Source: JAMXLO01 sp963776505
GTDB lineage: Bacteria > Pseudomonadota > Alphaproteobacteria > Acetobacterales > Acetobacteraceae
Direction of reading: 5' to 3'
Assembly: GCA_963776505.1 (NCBI GenBank)
Contig: CAVZNH010000080.1
Location: forward strand, 1-64,000
Length of the DNA stretch: 64,000 bases
Below the pieces are notes generated by a model. It was not told where the DNA came from. It saw only the letters and a list, made by a program, of their open reading frames with translations, and did not search any database. The translations under genes were made by a program, and so were the position numbers. Positions within the stretch are counted from its first letter, which is position 1; the number at the start of each line of letters is the position of its first letter. Shown here in pieces: positions 39,333 through 49,677 of this stretch.

Positions 39333-39511
39333 CGCGCACCGGAAAACGCCCTCGAGATCGCGGGCCAGACCTCTGGCACGGGAGCGAGCCGAGCTTGCTG
39401 GGTGGCTTCTGCATGAGGATTGAGTAATGCTTACCCAGTCGACCTGGGAGATTGAGTTGCTCGTTCCCCCGAACAGAATGCAGGCGCTGAATCTCCGTTT
39501 TGCGTGGGGCG

Positions 39512-41348
39512 ATGGACTTGCCTGATGCCGCGCCTGCGGCACAGCGGCGATCGCCGCAATTGCGGTTCGACCGTTTCATCCTGGATTTTGATCGCGGCTC
39601 GCTGCAGCTTGATGGCAATGAGATTGCGCTTCGGCCGAAGACCTTCGCCGTTCTGCGTTATCTCAGCGAAAATTGCGCGAGGCTGGTCTCGAAAGACGAG
39701 CTGTTCGCCGCAGTCTGGCCGAACCTCGCCGTCACGGACGACACGCTGGTGCAGAGCATTGGCGAACTGCGACGTGCGCTCGGAGATGACGGTCCACGCC
39801 TGATCAGGACAGTCCCACGCCGTGGCTATCGCTTTGACTTCGATGTCTCGGTTGTTGCGGCGCCGGGTCGGTCATCGACCGAGGCGTCACCAGCCCTGTC
39901 TGCGCCCAGCGATGCGGCTGCTCCCGCGGAGCCAGATGCTGCCGCGCCTTCGCTACCTCAGCCCGTCGCTGTCAGCTCGGCTCGCCCCGGCCTGCGCATC
40001 GGGCGGACCGCTTCGATCACGCTCGCCGTTTTGCTGGCCGGCGCTGTGCTGTCGGGCGGTCTCGTGGCCGCGTGGAAGCTTCAGGGCATTTTGGGGCACG
40101 TTGGTCGCGCCACGACCAACAGCCTGGAGTTCGGCACGAATCCCACGATCGCCATTCTTCCCTTCCGCGATCAGAGCGACGATCCGACGCGGGCGTATTT
40201 CGCAGATGGATTGACGCAGGACATCATCAGCGCGCTGGGCCGGTTTTCCGAGCTGACGGTGATGTCATGGAACGCCGTTTCGCCATACCGAGGCCCACCC
40301 GAAAGCCCTCGGGAGATCGCCCGCAGCATGGGGGTGCGGTATCAGGTCGAGGGCAGCGTCCGCCAGATCGGCAACCGCGTGCGCGTGAGCGCGCAACTTG
40401 TGGATGCGGACGGAAGGGTGCTTTGGTCGGCCCGCTTCGACGAGGCACTGGCGGACGTCTTCGCCTTGCAGGACAAGATCACCGCTCAGATCGCCGGAGC
40501 CTTGGCGATCCAGGTGGCACAGGTCGAGCAACGGCGTGCGGCGGCCAGGCCGACCGAAAGTCTCGAAGCGTACGATTACGTTCTGCGCGCCAGACCGGCA
40601 CTGCAGCGACCGACGCGCGCGAACAACGTGGAGGCGCGCGCACTCCTCAGGCGTGCGATCCAGCTCGACCCGAACTATGCCGCCGCATACGCCGGAACTC
40701 GCCGATAGCTATCATATCGCCGTATCGATGGGCTGGGCGGAATCGCCGTCAGAATCCCTGGGCCGTGCACAGGAAATGGCAGACAAGGCGCTGAGCATCG
40801 ACGTTTCCGATGTGCGCGCGCATGTCATCCTGGGCCGTATTCATATCTTCTATCATCGCTACGAACAGGCGATGGCGGAGCTGGACCGCGCGCTTGCGAT
40901 CAATCCCAACGATGCCAACGGCCTCGCCGGCCGCGGCAATACCTTGATGTGGATGGGGCAGACGGACACTGCGATCGAGGCGCTGGAGGCGGCACAGCGT
41001 ATCGACCCCGAGATGAATGCGGTCGATCGGTTCGCCCTCAGCCTGGCGTACTACCTGAAGCACCGTTATGACGCGGCGATCGAGCAGGCAGAGCTCAATC
41101 TCCGCGGCACGGCGGGAGCGAATTTCAGTCGAGACGTGCTCGCGGCGGCCTACGCGCAGAACAACCGGCCCGAGGACGCCGCGCGTGTCGTGACCATGAT
41201 CCACCGCCTGGACCCGTCGTTCGATCCGCTGACTTTTGGCAGCAAATTCCTCAATCCGGCCGATCTCGATCATCTGCGCGATGGCTTCCGCAAGGCCGGC
41301 CTCTACACCGGCGAGGCCATCCCCGCGCCGCCGGTGAATGTTCGCTAA
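39512..41348 (+). CDS. Winged-helix (CadC-type) protein with membrane segment, TolB-like and TPR domains; one frameshift
   Basis: About 611 residues. A Trans_reg_C winged helix occupies roughly residues 20-108 (KTFAVLRYLSENC, TLVQSIGELRRALGD, IRTVPRRGYRF). A Pro/Ala linker and one membrane helix (ASITLAVLLAGAVLSGGL) follow. Next is a TolB/adenylate-cyclase-associated domain (IAILPFRDQSDDPTRAYFAD) and C-terminal TPR repeats. One surplus G near 40698 separates YAAAY from AELADSYH. It is a one-component membrane regulator whose sensing part would be periplasmic. Target genes unknown. Confidence 0.83.
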
Positions 41349-41806
41349 TGGTCCGGCAGCATGGCGCGGTTCTGATTCGCTTTGGCGATGTTCGCCGACA
41401 GGTCTTGCTGAAACATGGCCGGGCCGAATGGGGGCGCCTTGCCAAACACGTAGAGCTTCCCGTCACTGATCAGCCAGTTCTCCGGGTTCGCCACGACGAC
41501 TTCACCATTGGCCAGCGCCATTGCGCAGAAGTTCCCGAATTGCGGCGCGTAGCGCACGGGATCGGCCATGAAAAGCTCGCGGTGCTCGGCGCTTGAGAAG
41601 CGGTAGCGGTGCTCGTCCCATTCATATTCGATCTCCGGCAGACCATGCGTCGGCTTGCCGTCGGTGAAATAAGCGACCGGGTCATAGCCCTTGATCGCCA
41701 GCGGCACATCCTCCGCGGCGACGCACCGGGACGCTCCTGCCATTTGGGAGCCTGTAGCAAATACAAGAAACCCACGAATGGTGCTTCGCCGCGAGACGTT
41801 GGGCAT
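41345..41806 (-). CDS. Exported YHS-domain protein
   Basis: Intact; 153 residues from MPNVSRRSTIRG, with a twin-arginine-like signal and AEDVPLAIKG after the cleavage region. The YHS core is GYDPVAYFTDGKPTHGLPEI and RFSSAEHRELFMADPVRYAP, followed by FGNFCAMALANG with a single Cys. YHS domains bind metals, often copper. Its end overlaps the end of the CadC-type gene by four bases on the opposite strand. A cupin protein gene lies just upstream on the same strand. Confidence 0.8.
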   Translation of the reverse strand: MPNVSRRSTIRGFLVFATGSQMAGASRCVAAEDVPLAIKGYDPVAYFTDGKPTHGLPEIEYEWDEHRYRFSSAEHRELFMADPVRYAPQFGNFCAMALANGEVVVANPENWLISDGKLYVFGKAPPFGPAMFQQDLSANIAKANQNRAMLPDH

Positions 41807-41940
41807 GGCACACCCCCTCTGCATTGTTTATCGAGACCGACGAGACCACGCTCTTGCCATGTCATCGTTCTGCTTCCGGGGCAAGGCGGGCGCGATTAGC
41901 AGGCATGCGCACGGCGAGACCAGGACCGGCGGCCCACGCC

Positions 41941-42561
41941 TCACTCGAAACTGGCGGGCGACGCGAATGGTCTGTTGGCGTTCACCACGAACATGACAAG
42001 CTGGTCCAGATCGGTCGTGCCGGCACTGAACACCTCCATCGGCATGTCTCCACCATGCCCATTCATGGACTCGCCAGCCTCCGCATAGCTCACGCCGTGC
42101 GGGGTCTTTTGGCCCATCCGGCCACTCAGCACGAAGAAGGCTTCGGCACCCGGATGCGAGTGCACCGGCGTCTTGGCTCCCGGCGGGCCGCCGCTATGGG
42201 TGATTCGCAGCAGATACTCGGGGGCTGTAATCGGCGGCACGGGGCCAACCTCCGCCACCTTGGTTCCACCGGCGATCGTGCCGCCCTTGGGACCGAGCGT
42301 TAGCAGCCAAACCTTGCCCGCGGCTTCGGCAGCCAGTGACGTCGGGCCCTCGGCAGCGTGCGCCTGTGCGAGCGTGGGGAAATTCTCGACCCACCAATAC
42401 AGCGGCCCGGCCGGCAGCTGCGCAAGCTTCTTCTCGGCGACCGGCGTGACAACGAATTGCGGTTGCGCCGTTGCTGTCGATGGCGCCAGCCACAAACTCA
42501 TCGTTGACAGGGCGAATGCCAAGACAGCAAGCGGCCGGGTGCTGGCCATTCGAGACATCAT
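41941..42561 (-). CDS. Exported cupin-domain protein
   Basis: Intact 206 residues. GAGGAC precedes an ATG-ATG start, followed by a Sec signal (LAVLAFALSTMSLWLAPSTA, cleaved near TAQPQ). The cupin metal motif is KTPVHSHPGAEAFFVLSGRM, with a second His in MNGHGGDMPMEV. It is likely a periplasmic metal-binding small barrel; enzyme activity is unknown. Same strand as the YHS gene, 135 bases apart. Confidence 0.8.
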   Translation of the reverse strand: MMSRMASTRPLAVLAFALSTMSLWLAPSTATAQPQFVVTPVAEKKLAQLPAGPLYWWVENFPTLAQAHAAEGPTSLAAEAAGKVWLLTLGPKGGTIAGGTKVAEVGPVPPITAPEYLLRITHSGGPPGAKTPVHSHPGAEAFFVLSGRMGQKTPHGVSYAEAGESMNGHGGDMPMEVFSAGTTDLDQLVMFVVNANRPFASPASFE

Positions 42562-42685
42562 TTTGTCCTCCTGGATTGTCCATTTGCGCCGGCGCAAGGC
42601 CAGTCACGCCGGTGAGCAGACCAGATCGGCCGTTTGCAGTAACGAAAGAAACCGAAGAGAACACCGAAAAATGGCGATAATCAAA

Positions 42686-42838
42686 CTCACGCTGGATCCA
42701 AGCGATCGTGCCGTGGCACGCAACAGGCGGCTGAATCACGGGCCGACCAACCTCGGGCGGTTCTCCACGTTGCGTTCCTTCCTGAGCCAGTGGAGCGGGC
42801 GTCTTTCGCGCGCGGATGGTCCGTTGTGCATGGCGCGT
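42686..42838 (+). pseudogene. 153-base fragment of an alpha/beta-hydrolase gene (copy of 38982-39134)
   Basis: Encodes LTLDPSDRAVARNRRLNHGP then TNLGRFSTLRSFLSQWSGRL and SRADGPLCMAR, the same block as the intact hydrolase. Length is identical and identity is about 90 percent by eye. Only two of the differences change an amino acid (Tyr to His, Ser to Leu). It is preceded by a short unrelated ATGGCGATAATCAAA start-like sequence and ends in an R3 hairpin. A paralogous hydrolase gene probably once stood here. Confidence 0.75.
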
Positions 42839-42864
42839 CCCCTCCCGCAAAGGGAGGGGAGGAC
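42838..42864. repeat. R3 GC-rich hairpin repeat
   Basis: CCCCTCCCGCAAAGGGAGGGG, a 7-8 bp C/G-run stem with a short loop, downstream of the hsp20 gene and at the end of the hydrolase fragment. It could terminate transcription from the small heat-shock genes. Confidence 0.6.
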
Positions 42865-42874
42865 CACTATCACT

Positions 42875-43273
42875 TCACCCGATCGAGATGCGCCGTGGCT
42901 GGGCTTCCTTCGCCTTCGGTAGAGTGAGGGTCAGCACCCCATCGTCAAGCTGCGCGCTGATCCCCTCCTGGTCGATCTTGTCGGACAATGTGAATGACCG
43001 GGTATAGTGGCCAACGTTGTACTCGGTATAGACCGGCTCCATTCCTTCGTATTTCGCGAAGTCGATGCGGCCGTCAACGCGCAGCACGCCGTTCTCCAAT
43101 GCCACGTTGACGTCCTTCCTCTCGACGCCAGGCATTTCCATCACAACGCAGAGCGCCTGATCGGTCTCGTAGATATCGGCGAATGGAACAAAATAGCGGC
43201 CGGGAACGGTCTTCTCGTCCTTGCTCACCAGCTCCTTCTTGTCGCGCACCGCGAGTTCTTGTGCAGTTGCCAT
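42875..43273 (-). CDS. Small heat-shock protein (Hsp20/alpha-crystallin), copy 1
   Basis: Intact 132 residues from MATAQELAVRD. The alpha-crystallin domain runs from about PFADIYETDQALCVVMEMPG to the conserved GVLTLTLPKAKE, ending with the ISIG C-terminal motif (an I-X-I/V anchor). A GGAGGACACG site precedes the ATG. It is an ATP-independent chaperone that holds unfolding proteins. Forms a pair with the next hsp20 gene upstream, 27 bases away. Confidence 0.88.
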   Translation of the reverse strand: MATAQELAVRDKKELVSKDEKTVPGRYFVPFADIYETDQALCVVMEMPGVERKDVNVALENGVLRVDGRIDFAKYEGMEPVYTEYNVGHYTRSFTLSDKIDQEGISAQLDDGVLTLTLPKAKEAQPRRISIG

Positions 43274-43299
43274 CGTGTCCTCCTTTGCACAACAGGCTG

Positions 43300-43722
43300 T
43301 CACGCCACCTGGATTGACCGGGGCTTGTCGCGCTCGGCGCGCGGCAGGAACAGGGCGAGGATGCCATCGCGGCATTCGGCCTTGACGCCGTCAGGGTCGA
43401 CCTCGATCGGCAGTGTCACGGCTCGGTCGAAGCGGCCCGCCAGTCGCTCGCGCCGATGCAGGCTTGCCTTCTCGGGATGGCTGACCGATTTGTTGCCGGC
43501 CAGGCGGATGGTGTTGCCCTTGACCTGCACCTCTAGCTCCGACTTCTGGACGCCGGGTATCTCGGTGATGATGCAGAAGTCGTCGCCCTTGCGGAACACG
43601 TTCACCGGCGGATAGCTGCCGCCGCCGCTCGGACCAGAGGCCAGCCAGCCGCTTGTCCGGAACGTATCCAGCGCCTGCTGCAGGCTTGAGAGCGCATCGA
43701 ATGGATCGGCAAACAGTGCCAT
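43300..43722 (-). CDS. Small heat-shock protein (Hsp20/alpha-crystallin), copy 2
   Basis: Intact 140 residues. The crystallin domain begins PPVNVFRKGDDFCIITEIPG, contains LHRRERLAGRFDRAVTLP, and ends GILALFLPRAERDKPRSIQV with the final IXV anchor. The AGGAGGGAG sequence lies about ten bases upstream of ATG. It differs strongly from copy 1, so the two may form mixed oligomers. Promoter elements were not resolved. Confidence 0.88.
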   Translation of the reverse strand: MALFADPFDALSSLQQALDTFRTSGWLASGPSGGGSYPPVNVFRKGDDFCIITEIPGVQKSELEVQVKGNTIRLAGNKSVSHPEKASLHRRERLAGRFDRAVTLPIEVDPDGVKAECRDGILALFLPRAERDKPRSIQVA

Positions 43723-43894
43723 TGTTCTCACTCCCTCCTTGCTGCTCAGGCAGGAAGCGCGAGACGCGTCAGCCGCGCCGGCCCAGTGCTTGGCACTCCC
43801 TGGCCATGAGTGCCAAGCCAGTTAGGAATCGCAACGGGAGCCGTCAAGGGTTCCCGCGCTGGAGTTTCTGATGCGCGGAAGTCCTCGCCCGAAC

Positions 43895-44604
43895 TCACAG
43901 GTCGATCGCGAAGCCGCGCAGCGCCAGCACGACGAGCAGCGCCGCGTTGAGCAGCATCACCACCGGCGCGGCGGCGGCGACTCCGCGCTGCCAGCGGCGT
44001 CCCGCCGCCTGGCCGGCTATGCCGACCGCCACCAGCGCCGGCACGGTGCCGAGCCCGAAAGCCAGCATGCCTATGGCGCCGGTACAGCCGGGTTGCCGCT
44101 TGCCGCGCTGGTGGCCAGCGCCGCGTAGAGGAAGCCGCAGGGCAGGAAGCCGAGGACGATGCCGAGCGGGTAGCCGCCGCTGGTGCGCCTTGCGAGCCGA
44201 GCGATGGCGCGGGTCCAGCCGGCCGGCGCGCGATCCAGTCCCGGCAGAACGCGCGCGACCTGCGCCAGGAACAGCGCGGCGCCCAGCAGCAGCAGGCCCC
44301 CGATACGGCGCCGAACCAGGGCAGCCGGCCCGTCGCGGCGCCGCCCAGCGCGCCGAGCCCCGCATACGTTGTCAGCCGTCCGAGGTGATAGGGCAGCAGT
44401 GCGCCGCGGCTGACGCGCTGCCACTCGCACAGCCGGGTCGCCGGCAGTCGCGCCATGCCGTCGGCCACCTGGCCGAGCACGAATCCGCCGCACATCGGCA
44501 CGCAGTGCATCGTGCTGCCGGCCGCGCCGGCGAGGAACAGGCCGAGCAGGAGCCCACCGGAGCCAACGCCGGTGCCGCACCAGAGCCGCGAAGGCGGAGA
44601 TCAT
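43895..44604 (-). CDS. SafE/TauE-type membrane protein of the cbb3 cluster, several frameshifts
   Basis: About 235 residues with six or so membrane segments. Pieces read MISAFAAL, GSTMHCVPMCGGFVLGQVAD with the CxxxC pair, RGALLPYHLGRLTTYAGLGA, GLLLLGAALFLAQVARVLPG, LGIVLGFLPCGFLYAALATS and LAFGLGTVPALVAVGI. The MHCxxMCGGF and FLPCGF motifs mark the sulfite exporter TauE/SafE-like family next to cco genes, often linked to copper supply for cbb3 oxidase. At least four indels interrupt it. Confidence 0.75.
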
Positions 44605-44628
44605 TGCGCCCGGAAACTCCGCCGCTCC

Positions 44629-44660
44629 TCTGCGGGAGGGGGCGGGGGGAGGGGGCTCGT
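44629..44660. repeat. R3 GC-rich hairpin repeat
   Basis: CTCTGCGGGAGGGGGCGGGGG, a one-sided, G-run copy of the R3 family between the SafE-type gene and the FixK box. It lacks a good complementary arm. Confidence 0.45.
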
Positions 44661-44720
44661 GGCGCTCGGGAATGCGCAACGACCATGGCGCAAGCTTCTC
44701 CGTCCCTTCCGCATCCCACA

Positions 44721-44734
44721 TTGATCCAGATCAA
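44721..44734 (+). promoter_or_regulatory. FNR/FixK box upstream of the cbb3 oxidase operon
   Basis: TTGATCCAGATCAA matches the TTGAT-N4-ATCAA consensus exactly. Its centre lies about 62 bases before the first ATG of the 65-aa membrane protein gene and in front of ccoN, so the whole operon is probably induced by an FNR/FixK-type regulator at low oxygen. The regulator gene is not in the window. Confidence 0.85.
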
Positions 44735-44788
44735 TGATCCGTTAACGCGGGCACGGCAGTTTCCCTGGGACCCCTACCGGAGCGTTCC

Positions 44789-44986
44789 ATGGATATCGAG
44801 CCAAGCGACCTCATCGTCGGCCTGTTGATGGCCGCGCTCGGCCTGATCGGCCTCATCCTCGCCTCCGGCGCGATGGACGACGGGATGTACGTGTTCGGCT
44901 TCTCGCTGTTCGGCTTCGCCTGCGTCTTCGTATTCGGCCTGTGCGCCGCCATTTCGACAAGACTGGAGGCCCGCCGTCATGGCTGA
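44789..44986 (+). CDS. Small two-helix membrane protein preceding ccoN
   Basis: Intact 65 residues: DLIVGLLMAALGLIGLILAS and DDGMYVFGFSLFGFACVFVF are two membrane segments, ending in a short basic tail. Such small proteins are frequent before ccoN in alphaproteobacteria, but I know of no established function. It is the first gene after the FixK box and may be part of the operon. Confidence 0.65.
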   Translation: MDIEPSDLIVGLLMAALGLIGLILASGAMDDGMYVFGFSLFGFACVFVFGLCAAISTRLEARRHG

Positions 44987-45000
44987 CGCTTGCACTCGCC

Positions 45001-46457
45001 ATGCCGCGCCCCGCCCCCGACTACAACGAGGCGGTGGTCAAGAAATTCGTCATCGCCGCGGTGTTCTGGGCGATCGTGGCCTTCCTGGTCGGCGTCTACC
45101 TCGCCACCGAACTCGCCTGGCCACAGTTCAACCTCGGCCTCTCGTTCATCAACTTCGGCCGCCTGCGCCCGGTGCACACCTCGGCCGGCGATCTTCGCCT
45201 TCGGCGGATCGGCGCTGTTCGGCACCTCGTTCTACGTCGTGCAGCGCACCTGCCGCGCGCGGCTGTTCGGCGGCGAGGCGCTCGCGAACTTCGTGTTCTG
45301 GGGCTACCAGTTCTTCATCGTCATGGCCGCGCTGTCCTACGTGATGGGCTACAGCCAGAGCCAGGAATACGCCGAACCGCGAATGGCACATCGATCTCTG
45401 GCTGACCATCGTCTGGGTCGCCTACGCGGTCATCTTCGTCGGCACGCTGATGAAGCGCGAGGAGCCGCATATCTACGTGGCCAACTGGTTCTATCTCGCC
45501 TTCATCCTGACCATCGCCGTGCTGCATATCGGCAACAACCTCGTCGTTCCGATCTCGGTATTCTCCGCGCAAGAGCTACTCCGTGGCGTCGGGCGTGCAG
45601 AACGCGATGATCCAGTGGTGGTACGGCCACAACGCGGTCGGCTTCTTCCTGACCGCGGGCTTCCTGGGGATGATGTACTACTTCATTCCGAAGGCGGCGA
45701 ACCGGCCGATCTATTCCTACCGCCTGTCGGTGGTGCATTTCTGGTCGCTGGTGTTCCTGTATATCTGGGCCGGTCCGCATCACCTGCACTGGACCGCGCT
45801 GCCCGACTGGACCCAGACGCTGGGCATGGCGTTCTCGATCATGCTGTGGATGCCGTCCTGGGGCGGCATGATCAACGGCCTGATGACGCTGTCGGGCGCG
45901 TGGGACAAGCTGCGCACCGACCCGGGCCTGCGCTTCTCGGTCACCGCCGTCGGCTTCTACGGCATGTCCACCTTCGAGGGCCCGGTGATGTCGATCCGCG
46001 ACGTCAACGCGCTGTCGCACTACACCGACTGGACGCATCGGCCACGTGCATTCCGGCGCGCTGGGCTGGGTCGCGTTCATCAGCTTCGGCGCGCTCTATT
46101 ACCTGGTGCCGGTGCTGTGGAAGCGCAGCGGCGCTGTATTCGACGCGCCTGGCGTCCTGGCACTACTGGATCGCGACGCTGGGCATCGTGTTCTACATCA
46201 CCTCGATGTGGGTCGCCGGCATCATGCAGGGCCTGATGTGGCGCGCCTACGACCAGTTCGGCTTCCTGCAATACTCGTTCGCCGAATCCGTCGTCGCGGT
46301 GCATCCGTACTACGTGATCCGGCTGCTCGGCGGGCTGCTGTTCCTCACCGGCGCGCTGATCATGGTCTACAACCTGATCCAGACGGTGCGCAGCCGCACC
46401 ACCGAGCAGCCATGTGCGCGTGCCGGCCGGCTGGCGCTCGCCGTGGCGGGAGAATAA
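45001..46457 (+). CDS. ccoN: cbb3-type cytochrome c oxidase subunit I, five frameshifts
   Basis: About 485 residues. Heme/copper ligands appear as ANWFYLAFILTIAVLHIGNN, QWWYGHNAVGFFLTAGFLGM (the H-Y-like copper site), the GPHHLHWTALPDW block with two His, and SWHYWIATLGIVFYITSMWV. Five frame changes near 45189, 45383, 45571, 46040 and 46130 are each explained by one surplus C or G. ATG 44979 (MADA) is an alternative start needing another indel. It is the catalytic high-affinity terminal oxidase subunit. Loss by mutation is unlikely since all parts persist. Confidence 0.88.
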
Positions 46458-46461
46458 GCCG

Positions 46462-47182
46462 ATGTTCATCCGCCACGAATTCATCGAGCGCAACGCCTTC
46501 CTGCTGCTGGTGCTGACCCTGGTCACCATCGCGATCGGCGGCATCGTCGAGGTGGTGCCGCTGTTCACCATCGAGACCACGGTCGAGCACGTGAAGGGCG
46601 TGCGCCCCTATTCGCCGCTCGAGCAGCGCGGCCGCGACATCTATGTGCGCGAGGGCTGCTACCTCTGCCACAGCCAGCAGATCCGCGCGCTGCGCGACGA
46701 GGTGGAGCGCTACGGCCACTTCTCGCTCGCGGCGGAGAGCATGTACGACCATCCGTTCCAGTGGGGCTCCAAGCGCATCGGCCCCGATCTGGCGCGGGTC
46801 GGCGGCAAATACTCCAGCGACTGGCACTACGCGCATCTGAAGAATCGCGCAGAGCGTGGTGCCGGAATCGCTGATGCCGCACTACGCCTTCCTGGCCGAC
46901 ACGCCGCTGGAGACCGACGACATCGCCGCGCGGCTGCGCACGCTGCGCATGGTCGGCGTGCCCTACACCGACGACGAGATCGCCAATGCGGCGGCCGATC
47001 TTGCGGCCCAGGCCAATCCGAACGCCGACAACAGCGGCCTGCTGAAGCGCTATCCGAAGGCGGTGACGGTGCCCGGCGACGGCCGCGTGGTCACCGAAAT
47101 GGATGCGCTGGTCGCGTATCTCCAGGTGCTCGGCACGATGGTGGACTTCGCCGATCCCGCCAACGAACGGCTGCAGCAATGA
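46462..47182 (+). CDS. ccoO: cbb3 oxidase monoheme cytochrome c subunit, one frameshift
   Basis: About 240 residues. A membrane anchor (AFLLLVLTLVTIAIGGIVEV) is followed by the heme site CYLCH in VREGCYLCHSQQIR, and the axial Met is in the VVPESLMPHYAFL region. One surplus C near 46848 interrupts KNAQSVVPES. The stop overlaps the ccoQ start (ATGATG). It transfers electrons to CcoN. Confidence 0.88.
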
Positions 47183-47325
47183 TGACCCTGATCATGTGGC
47201 TGCAGCACAACTGGATCGTGCCGGTGTTCGCCGTGTTCGTGCTGATCCTGCTCACCACCTACTGGCCGGGGCGCAAGTCCCAGATCGAGCGGCACGGCCG
47301 CATCCCGCTCGAAGACGACCGCTGA
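47179..47325 (+). CDS. ccoQ: cbb3 oxidase subunit Q
   Basis: Intact 48 residues: MMTLIMWLQHNWIVPVFAVF, one membrane helix and a short polar tail RKSQIERHGRIPLEDDR. It starts on the ATGATG overlapping the ccoO stop. It helps to stabilise the oxidase under oxygen. Confidence 0.85.
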   Translation: MMTLIMWLQHNWIVPVFAVFVLILLTTYWPGRKSQIERHGRIPLEDDR

Positions 47326-47336
47326 GGAGCGCCGCT

Positions 47337-48206
47337 GTGCCAACCAAGATCGAGAAGGACATCGTCACCGGCCAGGATACCACCGGCCACGAGTGGGACG
47401 GCCTGAAGGAGCTGAACACGCCGCTGCCGAAGTGGTGGGTGTACGTGCTCTACGCCACCATCGCCTGGGCCGTGGTGTGGTGCGTGCTGTATCCGTCGGT
47501 GCCGGGCATCACCGGCTATTTCCACGGCGTGCTGGGCTATTCGCAGCGCACCGCGGTGAACGACGACGTGCGCGCGGTTGCCGCGCAGCGCGCCGGCACG
47601 ATGGACAGGATCAAGGCGCTGTCGTTCGCCGACATCCGCAAGGACCCGCAGCTCATGGCGGCGGCCGATACCGCGGGACGCATCGCCTTCGCCAACAACT
47701 GCCAGCCCTGCCACGGCGCCGGCGGCGGCGGTCAGCCGGGCTATCCGGCGCTCGCTGCCGGCGCGTGGATCTGGGGCGGCACGCTCGATGCGATCCAGCA
47801 GACCATCACCTACGGCATCCGCAGCGGCGACGACAAGGCGCGCGAGTCGCAGATGCCGCGCTTCGGCGCCGATGGCATGCTGAAGCCCGCCGAGATCCAG
47901 CAGGTCGCCGACTATGTGATGACGCTGTACGGCAACGCCGAGCCGGGCAAGGACGTGTCCGCCGGCAAGAAGCTGTTCGCCGACAACTGCGCCGTCTGTC
48001 ACGGCGACGCAGGGCAGGGCGATCGCGAGAAGGGCGCGCCGCGGCTGGCCTCACGCGTGCATCTCTACGGCGACGATCGTGCCACCGTGGTGGCGCAGAT
48101 CACCTCGCCGCGGATGGGCGTGATGCCGGCCTGGCACACGCGCCTCGACGAAGCGACGATCAAGAGCCTGGCGCTCTACGTGCATTCGTTGGGCGGCGGG
48201 GAGTAG
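47337..48206 (+). CDS. ccoP: cbb3 oxidase diheme cytochrome c subunit
   Basis: Intact 289 residues, a GTG start with GAGGAGCG upstream. One membrane helix (WWVYVLYATIAWAVVWCVLY), then two c-type heme sites: C122-QPC-H and C218-AVC-H, with candidate axial Met residues in SQMPRFG and GVMPAWH. It collects electrons from the bc1 complex or soluble cytochromes. The gene is clean although its neighbours carry frameshifts. Confidence 0.93.
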   Translation: MPTKIEKDIVTGQDTTGHEWDGLKELNTPLPKWWVYVLYATIAWAVVWCVLYPSVPGITGYFHGVLGYSQRTAVNDDVRAVAAQRAGTMDRIKALSFADIRKDPQLMAAADTAGRIAFANNCQPCHGAGGGGQPGYPALAAGAWIWGGTLDAIQQTITYGIRSGDDKARESQMPRFGADGMLKPAEIQQVADYVMTLYGNAEPGKDVSAGKKLFADNCAVCHGDAGQGDREKGAPRLASRVHLYGDDRATVVAQITSPRMGVMPAWHTRLDEATIKSLALYVHSLGGGE

Positions 48207-48216
48207 GCGCGCGACG

Positions 48217-49677
48217 ATGTCCCGCATCAGCAAGGCAGATCGTCAGCTCCAGCTCCAGCGCGAGGAAGCCGGCGATCATCTCTACGCCAACCGCGTGCGG
48301 GTCTATCCGAAGTCGGTGCACGGCCCGGTGCGCACGCTTCAAATGGGCGGTGCTGATCGTCTGTCTCGGCGTCTACTATCTGCTGCCCTGGCTGCGCTGG
48401 CATCGCGGCGTCAACCAGCCGGACCAGGCGGTGCTGCTGTCGATCTGGCACGAGCGCTTCTACTTCTTCAATCTCGAGTTCTGGCCGCAGGACATCTACT
48501 ACCTGACCGGCCTGCTGATCATGGGCGCGGTCACGCTGTTCCTGGTCACCAGCCTGCTCGGCCGCGTCTGGTGCGGCTACACCTGTCCGCAGACGGTGTG
48601 GACCGATCTGTTCATGTGGATCGAGCGCCTGATCGAAGGCGACCGCAACGAACGCATGAAGCGCGACGCCGAGCCGGTGACGTTCGACACTGTCTGGCGC
48701 AAGGCGTTGAAGCACGCCGCCTGGCTCGGCATCGCATTCTGGACCGGCGGCGCCTGGATCATGTACTACGTCGATGCGCCGACGGTGACGGTGGAGTTCT
48801 GGACCGGCACCGCGTCGAAGGAGGTGTATTTCTTCACCTTCCTGTTCACCGCCACGACCTATCTGCTGGCCGGCTGGGCGCGCGAGCAGGTCTGCACCTA
48901 CATGTGCCCGTGGCCGCGCTTCCAGTCCGCGATGCTGGACGAGCAGAGCGTCACCGTCACCTATCAGGGCTGGCGCGGCGAACCGCGCACGCGCGGCAAG
49001 CGACACGATGACGCGCCCGCCGGCGACTGCATCGATTGCGGCGCCTGTGTCACCGCCTGCCCCACCGGCATCGACATCCGCGACGGCATCCAGCTCGAAT
49101 GCATCAACTGCGGCCTGTGCATCGACGCCTGCAATCACGTGATGGAGCGCACCGGGCGGCCGAAATGGCTGATCACCTGGGACACGCTGGCCGATCAGGC
49201 GGCGAAGGCGGAGGGCGGCAGACCACGCTGCACCTGCTGCGTCCGCGCACGCTGATCTACGTCTCGGCGCTGGTTCGTCGCGGTCGGTGGTGATGACGGG
49301 CGCGCTGGCGATGCGTTCGTCTGTCGGTCTGTCCGTGCTGCATGACCGCGCGCCGCTGTTCGTGCGGCTGCCCGACGGCGATCTGCGCAACGGCTACACG
49401 GTGAAGATCGTCAACAAGGGTCCGAACGTCGCGCTGTTCGAACTGCGCAGCGACGGTCTGAACGGCGCGTCGCTGGCCGAAGCGGACGAGGGATTGGGAC
49501 CGGCGAGCCGGCTTGGCCTGATGGTGAAGGGTGACAGCGTCGGCACGTTCCGCGTCACCGTGGCCGGCGAACCGGATCACCTGGTCGAATGGCTCGCAGG
49601 GTATCGATTTCCTTTTGCGCAACACCGATACCGGCGAGCAGACGGTGTATCACTCACTGTTCATGGGGCCGCGATGA
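48217..49677 (+). CDS. ccoG: CcoG/FixG-type ferredoxin-like membrane protein, several frameshifts
   Basis: About 486 residues. Landmarks are a membrane segment FKWAVLIVCLGVYYLLPWLR, the VWCGYTCPQTVWTDLFMWIE motif, YMCPWPRFQSAML, two ferredoxin clusters CIDCGACVTACP and CINCGLCIDACN, and the C-terminal immunoglobulin-like part ending HSLFMGPR. Frame changes lie near 48340, 49220, 49270-49285 (two surplus G) and 49605. It reduces copper for cbb3 assembly. Its stop overlaps the ccoH ATG (ATGA). Confidence 0.85.
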
